Assembly (NCBI RefSeq): GCF_009796765.1
Contig: NZ_CP047023.1
Coordinates: 558,001 to 622,000, forward strand
Length of the DNA stretch: 64,000 bases
Direction of reading: 5' to 3'
Source of the DNA: Paraglaciecola sp. L3A3
GTDB taxonomy: Bacteria; Pseudomonadota; Gammaproteobacteria; Enterobacterales; Alteromonadaceae
The notes below the pieces were generated by a model. The model made no database searches and was not told the origin of the DNA. It worked only from the letters and a program-made list of their open reading frames with translations. Below are positions 45,572 through 54,767 of this stretch, piece after piece (the stretch's first letter is position 1; every line of letters starts with the position of its first letter). Both the position numbers and the translations under genes were made by a program.

Positions 45572-48193
45572 ATGGGTCTGGAGAAAAAGTTTGCACGCAA
45601 TCTATTGTGTGCTTCAGTGATAATTGCGACACAGAGTCAAAGTGTTATAGCTCAAGAAAATGAAAAACAACAAGAAGTCGATCCCCGAATGGATCGAATC
45701 ATAGTTGAAGGTAAAAGAATTGATTCTAATATTTCTGATGTAGCTATCGAGTTTTCTAAATTCGGTACACAGGTTCAACTAATATCGGCAGATGAAATTG
45801 CCACTGGTGGATTTACTAACTTTGGTGAACTTGCTGCTGGTCTTATTCGTGGTGCCAACATTGGTTATTCTCCGGATGAAGGGGAGTTTACGATACGGAT
45901 TGACGGTGGTACTGATCGTGATACATTACTTTTGTTAGACGGCATGCCTACATTTGACCGCGGTACACCACTAGAAAGTATTTGGCCTGCTACTTCTTTA
46001 GATCCGCGTATGATTGAAAGTGTTGAAGTATTTCGTGGTGGTCAAAGTATATATTACGGTGGTAATGGCGGCTTAGGTGTGGTCAATGCCATCTATAAAA
46101 AGCCTCATGCAGGTCAACCCATAAAAGGTGAGTTGGGTGTGTATGCAGGATCTTTTGATACCCGTGAAATGTACGGCAACGTGTCGATGCCGTTGTTTGG
46201 TACAGATGATCATTCGATAATGTTTTTTGCCCGCTCTTATGAAACACAATCTCACACTTTATTTGATCGCGAGGCGCACATAGACACGGTTCAAGCGTTA
46301 GGTGGCTTTCATGAGTTTCCTTACTCTTATAATCTGGTTGGTACTAAATATCATTGGGCTATTGGAGATGAAACTAATTTTCGCTTGGGAGCTCAGTATG
46401 CCACAGTAGACTTCAGAGATTCATTCCCTAATTTTACGGTTTATCAGCCCAACTACACCGAATTTCCAATGTTTAATTTGTCGTTTAATACACGGGTGGC
46501 TGAGAATACTAAGTTTGAATTGGAAGGGCATTACGTAGCGCCTATTCTTTATAATACAGAGCTTGATGCTCGTGTTTGCCAATTACCAAGATTGAGTGAT
46601 TTACCTGAATCTATTCAAACCAAGGCTACAGCGCAAGGTATTACTGGTTTTGCTAATGCAACAGAATTTGAGACGTTTGCCAACAGTATAGATGGATTAC
46701 CAGCAGGTTGTGTCACCAACCCATATGGTGATTATTCCGGTGCGGGAACTGCAGCTAAGCAAGGTTATTATGTGGATGAAAATGGTGTGCCTTATGGCAC
46801 ATTAGATAATCCTTTTCCTATTGGTGCTCCGATTGGATATGTGATCCAAAGTGTGGCTGGTTTTGGTGATGGTTCGCCAACTAAAGGTTTCGGTGAAGGT
46901 GATCAATACCAAGCTGGTTATGTCGATGCTGGCTTAAATGGCCGGTTTAAAAGTGATTGGACCGATTATTTTCAAACTGTATTTGGTCTGCAATACAGCA
47001 CTTATTATGACAATTCAGATGTCGCTTATGGTATGAGCGATGATAAAGTTCGTACAATTGGTTTGTATGGTGATTTACGCTTTAGTTTCGATTTTCTTGA
47101 AGGTACGTCATTCTCACTGGCAGGTCGCTTTGATGATAACAACGCATTTGAAGATGAAACTATTTGGAAATATGGTTTCCGTCAAGAGTTGCCTATGGGG
47201 ATTTATGTACGCTCTAATGGTGGTACATCCTACAGTAACCCAACGTTGACCGAAATTGGTGCTCGTAATGGCAATATCAATAATCCTTCAATGCAAACAC
47301 AATCTGTTGAGACCTATAGTTTTGGCTTAGGTATTAACGGAGATATCTGGGGCGGAACTTATAATTTAGAGATCAGTACTTTTGATACTGAGATCGACAA
47401 TTTGTTCGGCAGTGCTTCAATTGACCGTGTCTGTCCAGAAATAGCGGTATTAAACGGTGAAGATAATCTAGTAGCAAATATCGTTACGCCTGAAGATTTT
47501 TGTGCATTTGCCTTAGCTGAATATCAATTAGGTAAACTTACAGGTAATGAAACGTCCTACTTTAACCGCAATCAATTGCAGGAAATTAAAGGTGTGACAT
47601 TAGATGCTTCTTTTGATGCAGATGAATGGCAGGCTGACGTTACTTTCACAAATATGAGTTCGGAAGAACCCAATCCTATATACGGCTTAACAGCAATAGA
47701 AGCGGGAACCGGATCTAACCTTGATTTTGTCGTGCCAGGGGCTGCAGGAAGTGCTTTGGTGCGCCAGTCGTCAGAGCGACCTGAATGGTCTGCATCAGCA
47801 TTGTTCAGTTACTCTCCAACGGATAGGTGGACTATTGCACTTAATCCTAAATGGCAAGGACCTGAATGGGCATATGCTGGTTCAACTCAAGCCCGTTTAG
47901 TTGATAGCAATGGTGAACGTACAAACCCTGATCTTAATTTTGGTGATTATTTCGTCCTAAATGGCTCTATCCAATACCGCATGGGCCAAGATTTAGAGCA
48001 TCGTTTATTGCTGCGTTTAGTCAACATTACTGATGAGCAATATTTTGAGCGAGCCAGTGCCTCAGCTGATCAGCGTTTATCTACTGCAGGTGTACGTGGT
48101 GAGATTGGTCGTTATGATTCTGAGTATTACTACCAGTATGGTTGGAATGGTAAGCCTCGTTCTGTGTGGATCCAGTACGAATATTCTTTGTAA
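45572..48193 (+). CDS. TonB-dependent receptor
   Basis: 873 residues. Signal peptide about 1-27 (ending SVIAQ), TonB box near DRIIVEGKRI, plug (about 50-180: GEFTIRIDGGTDRDTLLLLDGMPTFDRG, IESVEVFRGGQSIYYGGNGGLGVVNA) and barrel ending IQYEYSL. The extended loop at about 330-450 contains several Cys and Gly-rich stretches. The ligand cannot be read. It is followed 59 bp later by a PHP-type metallohydrolase, so they probably act on the same substrate, under the stem-loop operator upstream. Confidence 0.9.
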   Translation: MGLEKKFARNLLCASVIIATQSQSVIAQENEKQQEVDPRMDRIIVEGKRIDSNISDVAIEFSKFGTQVQLISADEIATGGFTNFGELAAGLIRGANIGYSPDEGEFTIRIDGGTDRDTLLLLDGMPTFDRGTPLESIWPATSLDPRMIESVEVFRGGQSIYYGGNGGLGVVNAIYKKPHAGQPIKGELGVYAGSFDTREMYGNVSMPLFGTDDHSIMFFARSYETQSHTLFDREAHIDTVQALGGFHEFPYSYNLVGTKYHWAIGDETNFRLGAQYATVDFRDSFPNFTVYQPNYTEFPMFNLSFNTRVAENTKFELEGHYVAPILYNTELDARVCQLPRLSDLPESIQTKATAQGITGFANATEFETFANSIDGLPAGCVTNPYGDYSGAGTAAKQGYYVDENGVPYGTLDNPFPIGAPIGYVIQSVAGFGDGSPTKGFGEGDQYQAGYVDAGLNGRFKSDWTDYFQTVFGLQYSTYYDNSDVAYGMSDDKVRTIGLYGDLRFSFDFLEGTSFSLAGRFDDNNAFEDETIWKYGFRQELPMGIYVRSNGGTSYSNPTLTEIGARNGNINNPSMQTQSVETYSFGLGINGDIWGGTYNLEISTFDTEIDNLFGSASIDRVCPEIAVLNGEDNLVANIVTPEDFCAFALAEYQLGKLTGNETSYFNRNQLQEIKGVTLDASFDADEWQADVTFTNMSSEEPNPIYGLTAIEAGTGSNLDFVVPGAAGSALVRQSSERPEWSASALFSYSPTDRWTIALNPKWQGPEWAYAGSTQARLVDSNGERTNPDLNFGDYFVLNGSIQYRMGQDLEHRLLLRLVNITDEQYFERASASADQRLSTAGVRGEIGRYDSEYYYQYGWNGKPRSVWIQYEYSL

Positions 48194-48252
48194 CCCATCA
48201 ACTTAAATAACAGCAAGGCTGCTCTTTAGAGCGAGAGCAGCCTGGAGCGATT

Positions 48253-49560
48253 ATGAAAAAATTAGTGACAACGCTGGCAACCGTCGGCCTTTTGTATACA
48301 TCTTTTGTTCAAGCAGAAACCTCACCCGTTGAAGAGCGTTGGTGGAAGGGTAATACTCATGCTCATAGTTGGTGGAGTGATGGAGATGCGCCACCGGAAT
48401 TAGTGGCAGATTGGTATAAAAAGAACGATTACAATTTTCTTGTTATTAGTGATCATAATGTCATGAAGCAAGGCGAAAAATGGTATCCCATTGACCAAGC
48501 TTCACGTCGGCCAGAACAAATCAAAACCGCTTATGATATGTACTTGCAACGTTTTGGGAAAGACTGGGTAGAGTTGCGTGGTGAGCTAGGGAATCGCGAG
48601 GTAAAACTTAAAGCAATTGATGATTACCGAACATTATTCGAACAAGCAGGTGATTTTATTTTTATTAAGGGAGAAGAAATTACCTCAAAGTTTAAAAAAC
48701 AGCCTATTCATTTAAATGGTATTAATTTGGTTGCACCTATTGAGCCGGTTATAGGGAACAGCGTGACTGACACTATCCAGCGTAATATTGATCTGGTTTC
48801 AGCACAAGAGCGCCATTATAAACAGCCAATGTTTACTCATGTGAACCATCCCAATTTTCATTATGCCATTGCGCCTGAGAATTTCTTTGATTTAGATCAT
48901 GAGCCTGGTGATGGTTTTTTTGAAATGTATAACGGTCACTCAGGTGTTGATAATTATGGAGATGATCTGCACCCGAGCATGGAACGTTTTTGGGACATAG
49001 TGCTGTCCAAACGATTGGGTGAACGAGGCAAAGGGTTAATCTATGGCGTGGCTACTGATGACTCTCATGAATATACTAGCTGGGGTCTTGGACATACCAA
49101 CCCAGGCCGAGGCTGGATCATGGTGCGCTCTGCCTATTTAAGTCCAAATACCATTACCTCAGCAATAAAACAAGGCCACTTCTATAACTCTACAGGTGTG
49201 GAATTGAGAACTCTTGATATTTCTGAAGATAGCATTAATCTTACGGTGAATAATAAAGCTGATACTGACTATGTCATAGAATTCATAGGTACAACCAAAG
49301 ACGCAGATCTAAAGGGTGTGGGTACAACTAAGAAACACTCACATCGTAATAACGAAGATCATGATCATAAAGTGGTGTACACCTATAGCGATGATATTGG
49401 TCGTGTTCTAAAGCGGGTTAAAGGTTCGAAGGCGAGTTATAAGCTGACAGGTAACGAAATTTATGTTCGTGCACGTGTAACTTCTACTGCCATCCAAGCT
49501 AATCCATACGAAACTGGTGATACGGAAATGGCATGGACTCAACCTTTAGTTGCTAAGTAG
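48253..49560 (+). CDS. CehA/McbA-like PHP-domain metallohydrolase
   Basis: 435 residues with a signal peptide (about 1-21, ending SFVQA). The PHP core opens with WWKGNTHAHSWWSDGDAPPELVADWYKKNDYNFLVISDHN, giving HxH and DH metal ligands. Later come IKGEEITS, FTHVNHPN and GVATDDSHEY, which complete the metal site. A C-terminal beta domain (about 310-430) follows. Family members hydrolyse esters, phosphoesters or carbamates; the substrate here is probably delivered by the preceding TonB receptor. MITE-like element B begins directly after its TAG stop. Confidence 0.87.
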   Translation: MKKLVTTLATVGLLYTSFVQAETSPVEERWWKGNTHAHSWWSDGDAPPELVADWYKKNDYNFLVISDHNVMKQGEKWYPIDQASRRPEQIKTAYDMYLQRFGKDWVELRGELGNREVKLKAIDDYRTLFEQAGDFIFIKGEEITSKFKKQPIHLNGINLVAPIEPVIGNSVTDTIQRNIDLVSAQERHYKQPMFTHVNHPNFHYAIAPENFFDLDHEPGDGFFEMYNGHSGVDNYGDDLHPSMERFWDIVLSKRLGERGKGLIYGVATDDSHEYTSWGLGHTNPGRGWIMVRSAYLSPNTITSAIKQGHFYNSTGVELRTLDISEDSINLTVNNKADTDYVIEFIGTTKDADLKGVGTTKKHSHRNNEDHDHKVVYTYSDDIGRVLKRVKGSKASYKLTGNEIYVRARVTSTAIQANPYETGDTEMAWTQPLVAK

Positions 49561-49817
49561 TTAACCTGAATACTGGATAAGCCGAACCTGTCGATAACGC
49601 TCTTTTTGTGCCTAGCGGCGTTGGGTTGCCTAGCCGCGTTGGAGGAGAGTCTAGCAATAACACGTTATTACGTACGACAATCCGCCTTGCTATCCACGAA
49701 AAATTTCGTCACCGAGTAAGCATTCAGGTGAGGTGATTTGGGTGAACGTTATTAAGTTATTGAATTGTAATGATAAATTAAGGTTAGACGATACTTCTTA
49801 TCCAGAACTCAGATTAG
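49561..49817. mobile_element. MITE-like element B (257 bp)
   Basis: Ends: left TTAACCTGAATACTGGATAA, right (complement) CTAATCTGAGTTCTGGATAA, 15 or more of 20 matching. Interior aligns with the reverse complement of element A (GTGCCTAGCGGCGTTGG; CTTGCTATCCACGAAAAATT). An 18-bp internal tandem duplication is present at 49609-49644, not in A. It starts right after the stop codon of the PHP gene. No coding capacity. Confidence 0.8.
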
Positions 49818-49820
49818 TTA

Positions 49821-49850
49821 GTTTTATTATTTCCTTGAAAATAATAAAAC
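49821..49850. terminator. AT-rich hairpin (12-bp perfect stem)
   Basis: GTTTTATTATTT and complement around a 6-nt loop, between element B and the dps terminator. It provides the T-rich tail for the minus-strand terminator at 49851-49897. Confidence 0.6.
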
Positions 49851-49897
49851 TGGGGCTAAGTGAAATTTATGAATGAATAGATTTAAACTAAGCCCCA
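49851..49897 (-). terminator. terminator of the Dps gene
   Basis: Arms TGGGGCTAAGT and ACTAAGCCCCA (one mismatch) around a 25-nt loop, 21 bp after the Dps stop on the minus strand. Followed there by GTTTTATTATTTTC. Confidence 0.75.
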
Positions 49898-49917
49898 ATA
49901 TTTTAGATATTTACTGC

Positions 49918-50394
49918 TTAAGCTTGTTTGGTTGTCGCTCTTAACATCCAAGCTGTTTTTTCATGGATAACCATACGATCAGAGACTAGTGATGCAGTGG
50001 ATTCATCATCAGCAGCCTGAGCAATTTTTAATACTTCACGGGCTGTTCTGATCACTTGTTCATGGCCTTTAGTCAGTAGTGCCACCATTTCTGATGAGCT
50101 TGGTACACCATCCACTTCTTTGATAGAGCTAAGTTGGGCAAATTCTTTATAGGTGCCAGGTGCGGCAACATCAAGTGTTCTGATTCGTTCAGCTACGTCA
50201 TCAACGGCAATGGCTAATTCAGTATAATGTTCTTCAAACATCAAGTGTAATTCACGAAATTGTAAACCTGTTACATTCCAGTGAAAATTATGAGTTTGTA
50301 AGTATAGAGTGTAAGAATCAGCTAAAAGTCTTTTTAACCCTTCTGCGATTGCGAGTCTATCTTCTTTGTTGATACCAATATTTATATCAGTCAT
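49918..50394 (-). CDS. dps: Dps-like ferritin, DNA protection during starvation
   Basis: 158 residues, the usual Dps length. The ferroxidase site is intact: His38 in [10 protein letters not shown], then Asp65 and Glu69 in [12 protein letters not shown]. The protein forms a dodecamer that oxidises and stores iron with peroxide as oxidant. The N-terminal tail is short with few Lys, so DNA binding may be weak. Upstream gene on the same strand is the haem-binding DUF3365 protein (37-bp gap). Both fit redox stress. Confidence 0.95.
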   Translation of the reverse strand: MTDINIGINKEDRLAIAEGLKRLLADSYTLYLQTHNFHWNVTGLQFRELHLMFEEHYTELAIAVDDVAERIRTLDVAAPGTYKEFAQLSSIKEVDGVPSSSEMVALLTKGHEQVIRTAREVLKIAQAADDESTASLVSDRMVIHEKTAWMLRATTKQA

Positions 50395-50431
50395 TTTTTT
50401 CCTCTATTTACTTGGTTAGGGAGCTAGGTGG

Positions 50432-51013
50432 TTAGGGAGTGATTACTTTGGATAAGGTGAATGCACCTCTAATATCACCGAGATTAAAGCCTGTGGCTTG
50501 ATCATCGGGATATAACGTTTTAATTTTTTTACTGACATCATTAGATAATGTCACGCCGTGACAAGTTAAACAAACCCCAGCGGTAGGAATGGGTTTCATG
50601 TACCGATAAAGTGTTTTATCGCCCGATGTAACAACTTCAGAGTGTTCCATAGTGGCTAAGTCTTCGCCTGCTGCTTGGCGTTGTATAAATTGCTGTAAAA
50701 CGGTTGTTTCCCATGCATCGGCTTGGTTATTCTGATTTCTCACTTTGAGTGATGTACGTGCAATGTCCCAGCTTGAAGAGCTGTGTTTTTCAGCAATAGG
50801 TTCGGCTTCTAGGTTGCACACAGTTAGTCCTTTGATTGGTCCACCCGTTTGCATCGCACTTTGTAGTACTTGTTTTAAGTCACCGCCAAAGGCTTTAACT
50901 AGGGTTCGAGCTTGTTGGATCTCTGTACTTGGCATTGTTTCAGCTGCACTCACTAAAGCCGGTAATACTATAAAGCTGTGGGCTAACAGCATATTTTTAA
51001 AGAGTAGTTTCAT
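50432..51013 (-). CDS. DUF3365 (Tll0287-like) haem-binding periplasmic protein
   Basis: 193 residues with a signal peptide (about 1-23, ending LVSA). A single c-type haem motif CLTCH is at about residues 148-152. TSLKVRNQNNQADAWE and MKPIPTAGVCLTCHG match the Tll0287/DUF3365 fold, a PAS-like haem domain that may sense redox or small ligands. It follows cydC by 20 bp on the same strand, so it is probably part of the cyd operon; CydDC is needed for periplasmic cytochrome assembly. Confidence 0.85.
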   Translation of the reverse strand: MKLLFKNMLLAHSFIVLPALVSAAETMPSTEIQQARTLVKAFGGDLKQVLQSAMQTGGPIKGLTVCNLEAEPIAEKHSSSSWDIARTSLKVRNQNNQADAWETTVLQQFIQRQAAGEDLATMEHSEVVTSGDKTLYRYMKPIPTAGVCLTCHGVTLSNDVSKKIKTLYPDDQATGFNLGDIRGAFTLSKVITP

Positions 51014-51033
51014 ATTTTTATGCTCAGTTTTAG

Positions 51034-52782
51034 TTAAAAATAATTAAGTAGTTGTTGGTAATATTGGTTATTGGCTAGCAGTTGCTGATGATTGCCTTGT
51101 GCGATAATTTTGCCTTCCGCCATGACAATAATATTATCCATTTTTTCTAACATTAAAGGCTTGTGGGTAATCACAATTAAGCTCTGATTCTGCTGGTTTA
51201 TGTGCTCCAGAATATTATTCATGACGCTAGTTTCGTTGTGCTTATCCAAGCCTTTAGTGGGTTCATCTAAAATTATCACTTTGGCAGGGCGTAACAATAA
51301 CTGAGCGATTTGTAAGCGTTGCGCTTGTCCCCCAGATAATCCAGTACCTGTGGTGCCTAACCAAGTATCAAAGCTCTTAGGTAAACTATCAATAAAGTCG
51401 AGTAAGTTAACTTGTTGACAAACATGGCGCATTTCACCTTCAGTGGCGTCATGTTTGGCCAAGCGTAAGTTATCAGCAATGCTGGCAGAAAACAGATGCC
51501 CTTGTTGGCTCATTAAGGCAATATGTTGGCGTAATAACTCTTGATCAATTTGGTTTAACTCTTCACCGCCTATGGTGAGTGTTCCTTTGCTTGTGGCTTC
51601 TTGTTTATTGCCATTTCCGATTGGCCAAAATCCCATCAGTAAATTAACTAAACTTGATTTGCCCGCACCACTTGCGCCGATAACTGCTACTTTTTCAGCG
51701 GCTTTTATCGACAGCTTAATATCCCGTAAACTGGGTTCTTTTTGTTGCGGATAACAAAAAGTTAAGTCGTTATATTCAATGTCCCCATGGTGTACTGGTT
51801 TTGTGCCGATATTCAGTGGTTTTTCTTTATCTATAATGGCAAACAGTCGGCTGGCACTGGCTAAACTTTGTGGTAACAATTGCAAGGCTAAAGGCATATT
51901 CATCACTGTTTCAAAACTAACTAACACTAATAAGATCACAGCCACTAACGATTTACTGTCTACTTCACCTGAGGTTAATAGGGGTAATAGCAGTAATAAG
52001 CAAAGTAATGCAGACAAGTGGATAATTAAAAATATGAGGGCGTTCATGGCCGCATTAATCTTAACTAACCGATAACAGACGTCGTAATATTGCTGGGTTA
52101 GTTTGGCTATAGAATTTTGATAAGGCAGGCTTACTTGATATACCAGTAGTGTTTTAATCGCGCTAATGCCGTTAACTAAGGTTTCGCTTAGATGATTGGC
52201 CGATAAGGTTTTTTGTTGTGCTAAAGTCTTTGAAGCTAGGTAACTGAATATGGGTAAAATCACAGCAACAATTAATAATGCGCTGAACATTAACCATGCA
52301 ATAACAGGCGAAATCTGTGCTAAAGCGTAGCAAATAATAGGCACTGAGATTAAGGCTACAAACAGCGGTAATAACACCCGTAAATAGAAGTTATCTAGGT
52401 TATCAACATCTTGCTGCAGTCTGGTTAATAAATCCCCTGAGCGTAAATCCATTCGATAATAGGGCAATAAGGGTTCTAGTTGTTGATAAAAGTAATGTCG
52501 TAGATAGGCTAAGGCATTAAAAGTAGCGCGATGAGTTAACATGCGTTCACTATATCGCCCAGCCGTGCGTACTATGGCTAAAAAGCGAATAATAGCCGCA
52601 GGTGTAAAATAATTGACTGATATGCCTGTACTACCGCCAATTGCCATTAAGGTAATAAACCAGCCCGAAACGGCTAATAAACTAATGTTAGCCAGTACAG
52701 TAATCACAGATAACAATGCTCCCAGCAACATTAATGGTAACTGAGGTTTGAGTAGGTGAATTAATCGAAAAAACACCTTCAT
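51034..52782 (-). CDS. cydC: thiol reductant ABC exporter subunit CydC
   Basis: 582 residues: six-helix ABC exporter domain (about 1-310) and nucleotide-binding domain with Walker A GASGAGKSS, signature LSGGQAQRLQ and Walker B VIILDEPTKGLD. The opening MKVFFRLIHLLKPQLPLMLLGALLSVITVLANISLLAVSGWF is typical of CydC. With CydD it exports glutathione and cysteine, needed to assemble cytochrome bd. It overlaps cydD by 4 bp. Confidence 0.93.
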   Translation of the reverse strand: MKVFFRLIHLLKPQLPLMLLGALLSVITVLANISLLAVSGWFITLMAIGGSTGISVNYFTPAAIIRFLAIVRTAGRYSERMLTHRATFNALAYLRHYFYQQLEPLLPYYRMDLRSGDLLTRLQQDVDNLDNFYLRVLLPLFVALISVPIICYALAQISPVIAWLMFSALLIVAVILPIFSYLASKTLAQQKTLSANHLSETLVNGISAIKTLLVYQVSLPYQNSIAKLTQQYYDVCYRLVKINAAMNALIFLIIHLSALLCLLLLLPLLTSGEVDSKSLVAVILLVLVSFETVMNMPLALQLLPQSLASASRLFAIIDKEKPLNIGTKPVHHGDIEYNDLTFCYPQQKEPSLRDIKLSIKAAEKVAVIGASGAGKSSLVNLLMGFWPIGNGNKQEATSKGTLTIGGEELNQIDQELLRQHIALMSQQGHLFSASIADNLRLAKHDATEGEMRHVCQQVNLLDFIDSLPKSFDTWLGTTGTGLSGGQAQRLQIAQLLLRPAKVIILDEPTKGLDKHNETSVMNNILEHINQQNQSLIVITHKPLMLEKMDNIIVMAEGKIIAQGNHQQLLANNQYYQQLLNYF

Positions 52783-54521
52783 ATGTTAACCTGCTGAGCG
52801 TAATAACCATTATTAGCTAATAGCGTTTGATGATCGCCATACTCAATAATTTTACCTTGCTCAAGTACTATTATGTGTTTAGCGTTTATGACTGTATGTA
52901 AACGGTGAGCAATAACGATAACCAGATGATCTTTTGCATAGGCATTAATTGAATCGGTAATGATTTGTTCGCTTTGTTGATCAAGGTGACTTGTGGGTTC
53001 GTCTAACAGTAATATTGCCGGTTGATGATAAAAAACACGAGCTAAGGCTAAACGTTGGATCTGCCCACCAGACAAGCCGGCACCCGCTTCACCAATGGGG
53101 GTTTCAATACCTTGTGCCAGTTTTTCAACATAACTTTTTAAACCGGCTTTGCTTAGAGCTTGTTCTACTTGCTTTGTTTCATAGCTGTCTGACATCGCTA
53201 CATTAAACGCTAGTGAGCCGTGAAATACTTCAGCTTGTTGGGATATCCAGCCACATTGCTGTAACCATAGGTCACGATTAGCGGCTGTCAGTCTTATTCC
53301 ATTGATGAGCACTTGCCCTGAGTCTGGCTGAACAAAACCTAGGATCATATCAATTAGGGTCGATTTACCTGAGCCACTATCACCAATAACGGCATACAAA
53401 CCTTGAGAGTCAAAATGGGTAGTGATATCTGTTAAGGTTTGACTACGGGATGGGTAGCTAAAATTAGCTTGTGCAATATTGATGGTAAAAGGTGTGAGAA
53501 AGGGGCTTGTATCCTGTTGATTGGTTGCAGTTTGATTAACCAAATCGACTAAGTCTTCGGCAGCGGCCACCCCTGCCATTTTGGCGTGATATTGGCTGCC
53601 CAGTTGTCTAAAAGGTAAATAAAACTCAGGAGCGAGGAGTAATACCCATAGAGCCAGAATGTAATCCACATCGCCATAATACAAGCGAAAACCTAAAACC
53701 ACAGCTACTAATGCGATAGCAACCGAGGCGAGAAACTCTAAAACAAATGAGGAAAGAAAGGCTATTTTTAAGATCCCCATGGTTTCATCACCATAGTCAT
53801 CACTAATTTTTTTGACCGCAGCGATTTCTCTACGGGAAGCATTGAATATTTTAAGCTGAGTTAAACCTTGAATAATATCCAGAAAATGACAGCTCATTCG
53901 CTGTAATTTGGCCCAATGCTGTTGATTAAGTCGCTGTGCTTTATGACCAATTAAAATCATAAAAAAGGGCACCATAGGCGCAGTGAATAATAAAATTAAC
54001 CCTGATTGCCAATCGATAGGAAATACCGCAACCAGAATAGCCAAAGGTATCACCGCGCAATAGGCTACAACGGGTAGATAGCCAGCAAAATAATCTTCTA
54101 ATGAATCTATACCTTGATCAAGTAAACCACTTAATTTGGCGGCTCCTTGGTTTTGAGTATAGGCTGGGCCAAGGCTACATAAACGTTCCAGTAATCGTGA
54201 GCGAATATTAGCTTTAATCAACATTGCTCCGCGGCGGCTATAGCACTCGCTGAAATAGCCTAATACGGTCCGGCAAAGGATCACAATCACTAAAGCAATG
54301 CTGATATTTTTGATGTTATGACTGTTATCTCCATTACTAGAGAAAATCACCAAATCAATCAGGTAGGCAAGTATTGAGGTTTGTAAGATCATCAATAAAC
54401 CATTGAATGATCCTAGGGCAATGGCACGACTTAACTTACCCTGGGAATGTTTTTTTTGTGACTTGAGCCAGTGATTAACCTGCTTTTTATGTTGTTCAGT
54501 TTGCGCAGTTACCTTGTCCAT
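52779..54521 (-). CDS. cydD: thiol reductant ABC exporter subunit CydD
   Basis: 580 residues. Exporter domain (about 30-330) with FAGYLPVVAYCAVIPLAILVAVFPIDW, and ATPase domain with GDSGSGKST, LSGGQIQRLALAR, ILLLDEPTSHLD and VIVIAHR. Order cydA-cydB-cydX-cydD-cydC is that of an all-in-one cyd operon. It starts 56 bp after the cydX stop. Confidence 0.93.
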   Translation of the reverse strand: MDKVTAQTEQHKKQVNHWLKSQKKHSQGKLSRAIALGSFNGLLMILQTSILAYLIDLVIFSSNGDNSHNIKNISIALVIVILCRTVLGYFSECYSRRGAMLIKANIRSRLLERLCSLGPAYTQNQGAAKLSGLLDQGIDSLEDYFAGYLPVVAYCAVIPLAILVAVFPIDWQSGLILLFTAPMVPFFMILIGHKAQRLNQQHWAKLQRMSCHFLDIIQGLTQLKIFNASRREIAAVKKISDDYGDETMGILKIAFLSSFVLEFLASVAIALVAVVLGFRLYYGDVDYILALWVLLLAPEFYLPFRQLGSQYHAKMAGVAAAEDLVDLVNQTATNQQDTSPFLTPFTINIAQANFSYPSRSQTLTDITTHFDSQGLYAVIGDSGSGKSTLIDMILGFVQPDSGQVLINGIRLTAANRDLWLQQCGWISQQAEVFHGSLAFNVAMSDSYETKQVEQALSKAGLKSYVEKLAQGIETPIGEAGAGLSGGQIQRLALARVFYHQPAILLLDEPTSHLDQQSEQIITDSINAYAKDHLVIVIAHRLHTVINAKHIIVLEQGKIIEYGDHQTLLANNGYYAQQVNI

Positions 54522-54577
54522 TGAGGGCTTCTTTGTACTGCATACTGGCTCATATTGTTAAAGTCACTCATGCTGCT

Positions 54578-54709
54578 TTATGACTGCCCGTCATTATTTT
54601 GGTCATCAGCAATATTGTCTACATGTTGTTCCATTTCGTACCACATAACGTTAATAATGCCTAAAGATACCGCAAGTAAAACGCCTAAAATCCAACTGAA
54701 ATACCACAT
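54578..54709 (-). CDS. cydX: cytochrome bd small subunit CydX
   Basis: 43 residues starting MWYFSWILGVLLAVSLGIIN, the conserved CydX opening (Met-Trp-Tyr-Phe and a single helix), and an acidic tail. It needs a strong ribosome site, and the minus strand reads AGAGGAAAAAACC just upstream. CydX stabilises the haem groups of cytochrome bd. It lies between cydB and cydD; the short MITE-related palindrome C sits between cydB and cydX. Confidence 0.93.
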   Translation of the reverse strand: MWYFSWILGVLLAVSLGIINVMWYEMEQHVDNIADDQNNDGQS

Positions 54710-54731
54710 GGTTTTTTCCTCTAATTTTTTA

Positions 54732-54767
54732 CTAATCTGAACTCGGCTTATCCCGAGCTCAGGTTAA
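54732..54767. repeat. MITE-derived palindrome C inside the cyd operon
   Basis: 36 bp made of two converging element ends: CTAATCTGAACTCGG and, as complement, TTAACCTGAGCTCGG, with 6 bp between. It starts directly after the cydB TAG stop, as element B starts after a TAG. It could fold as a hairpin in the cydB-cydX spacer. Confidence 0.65.

Noticed and set aside
54509..54571. 20-codon frame between cydX and cydD
   Set aside because: It overlaps the cydD start by 13 bp, has no recognisable features and no strong ribosome site; chance is likely.
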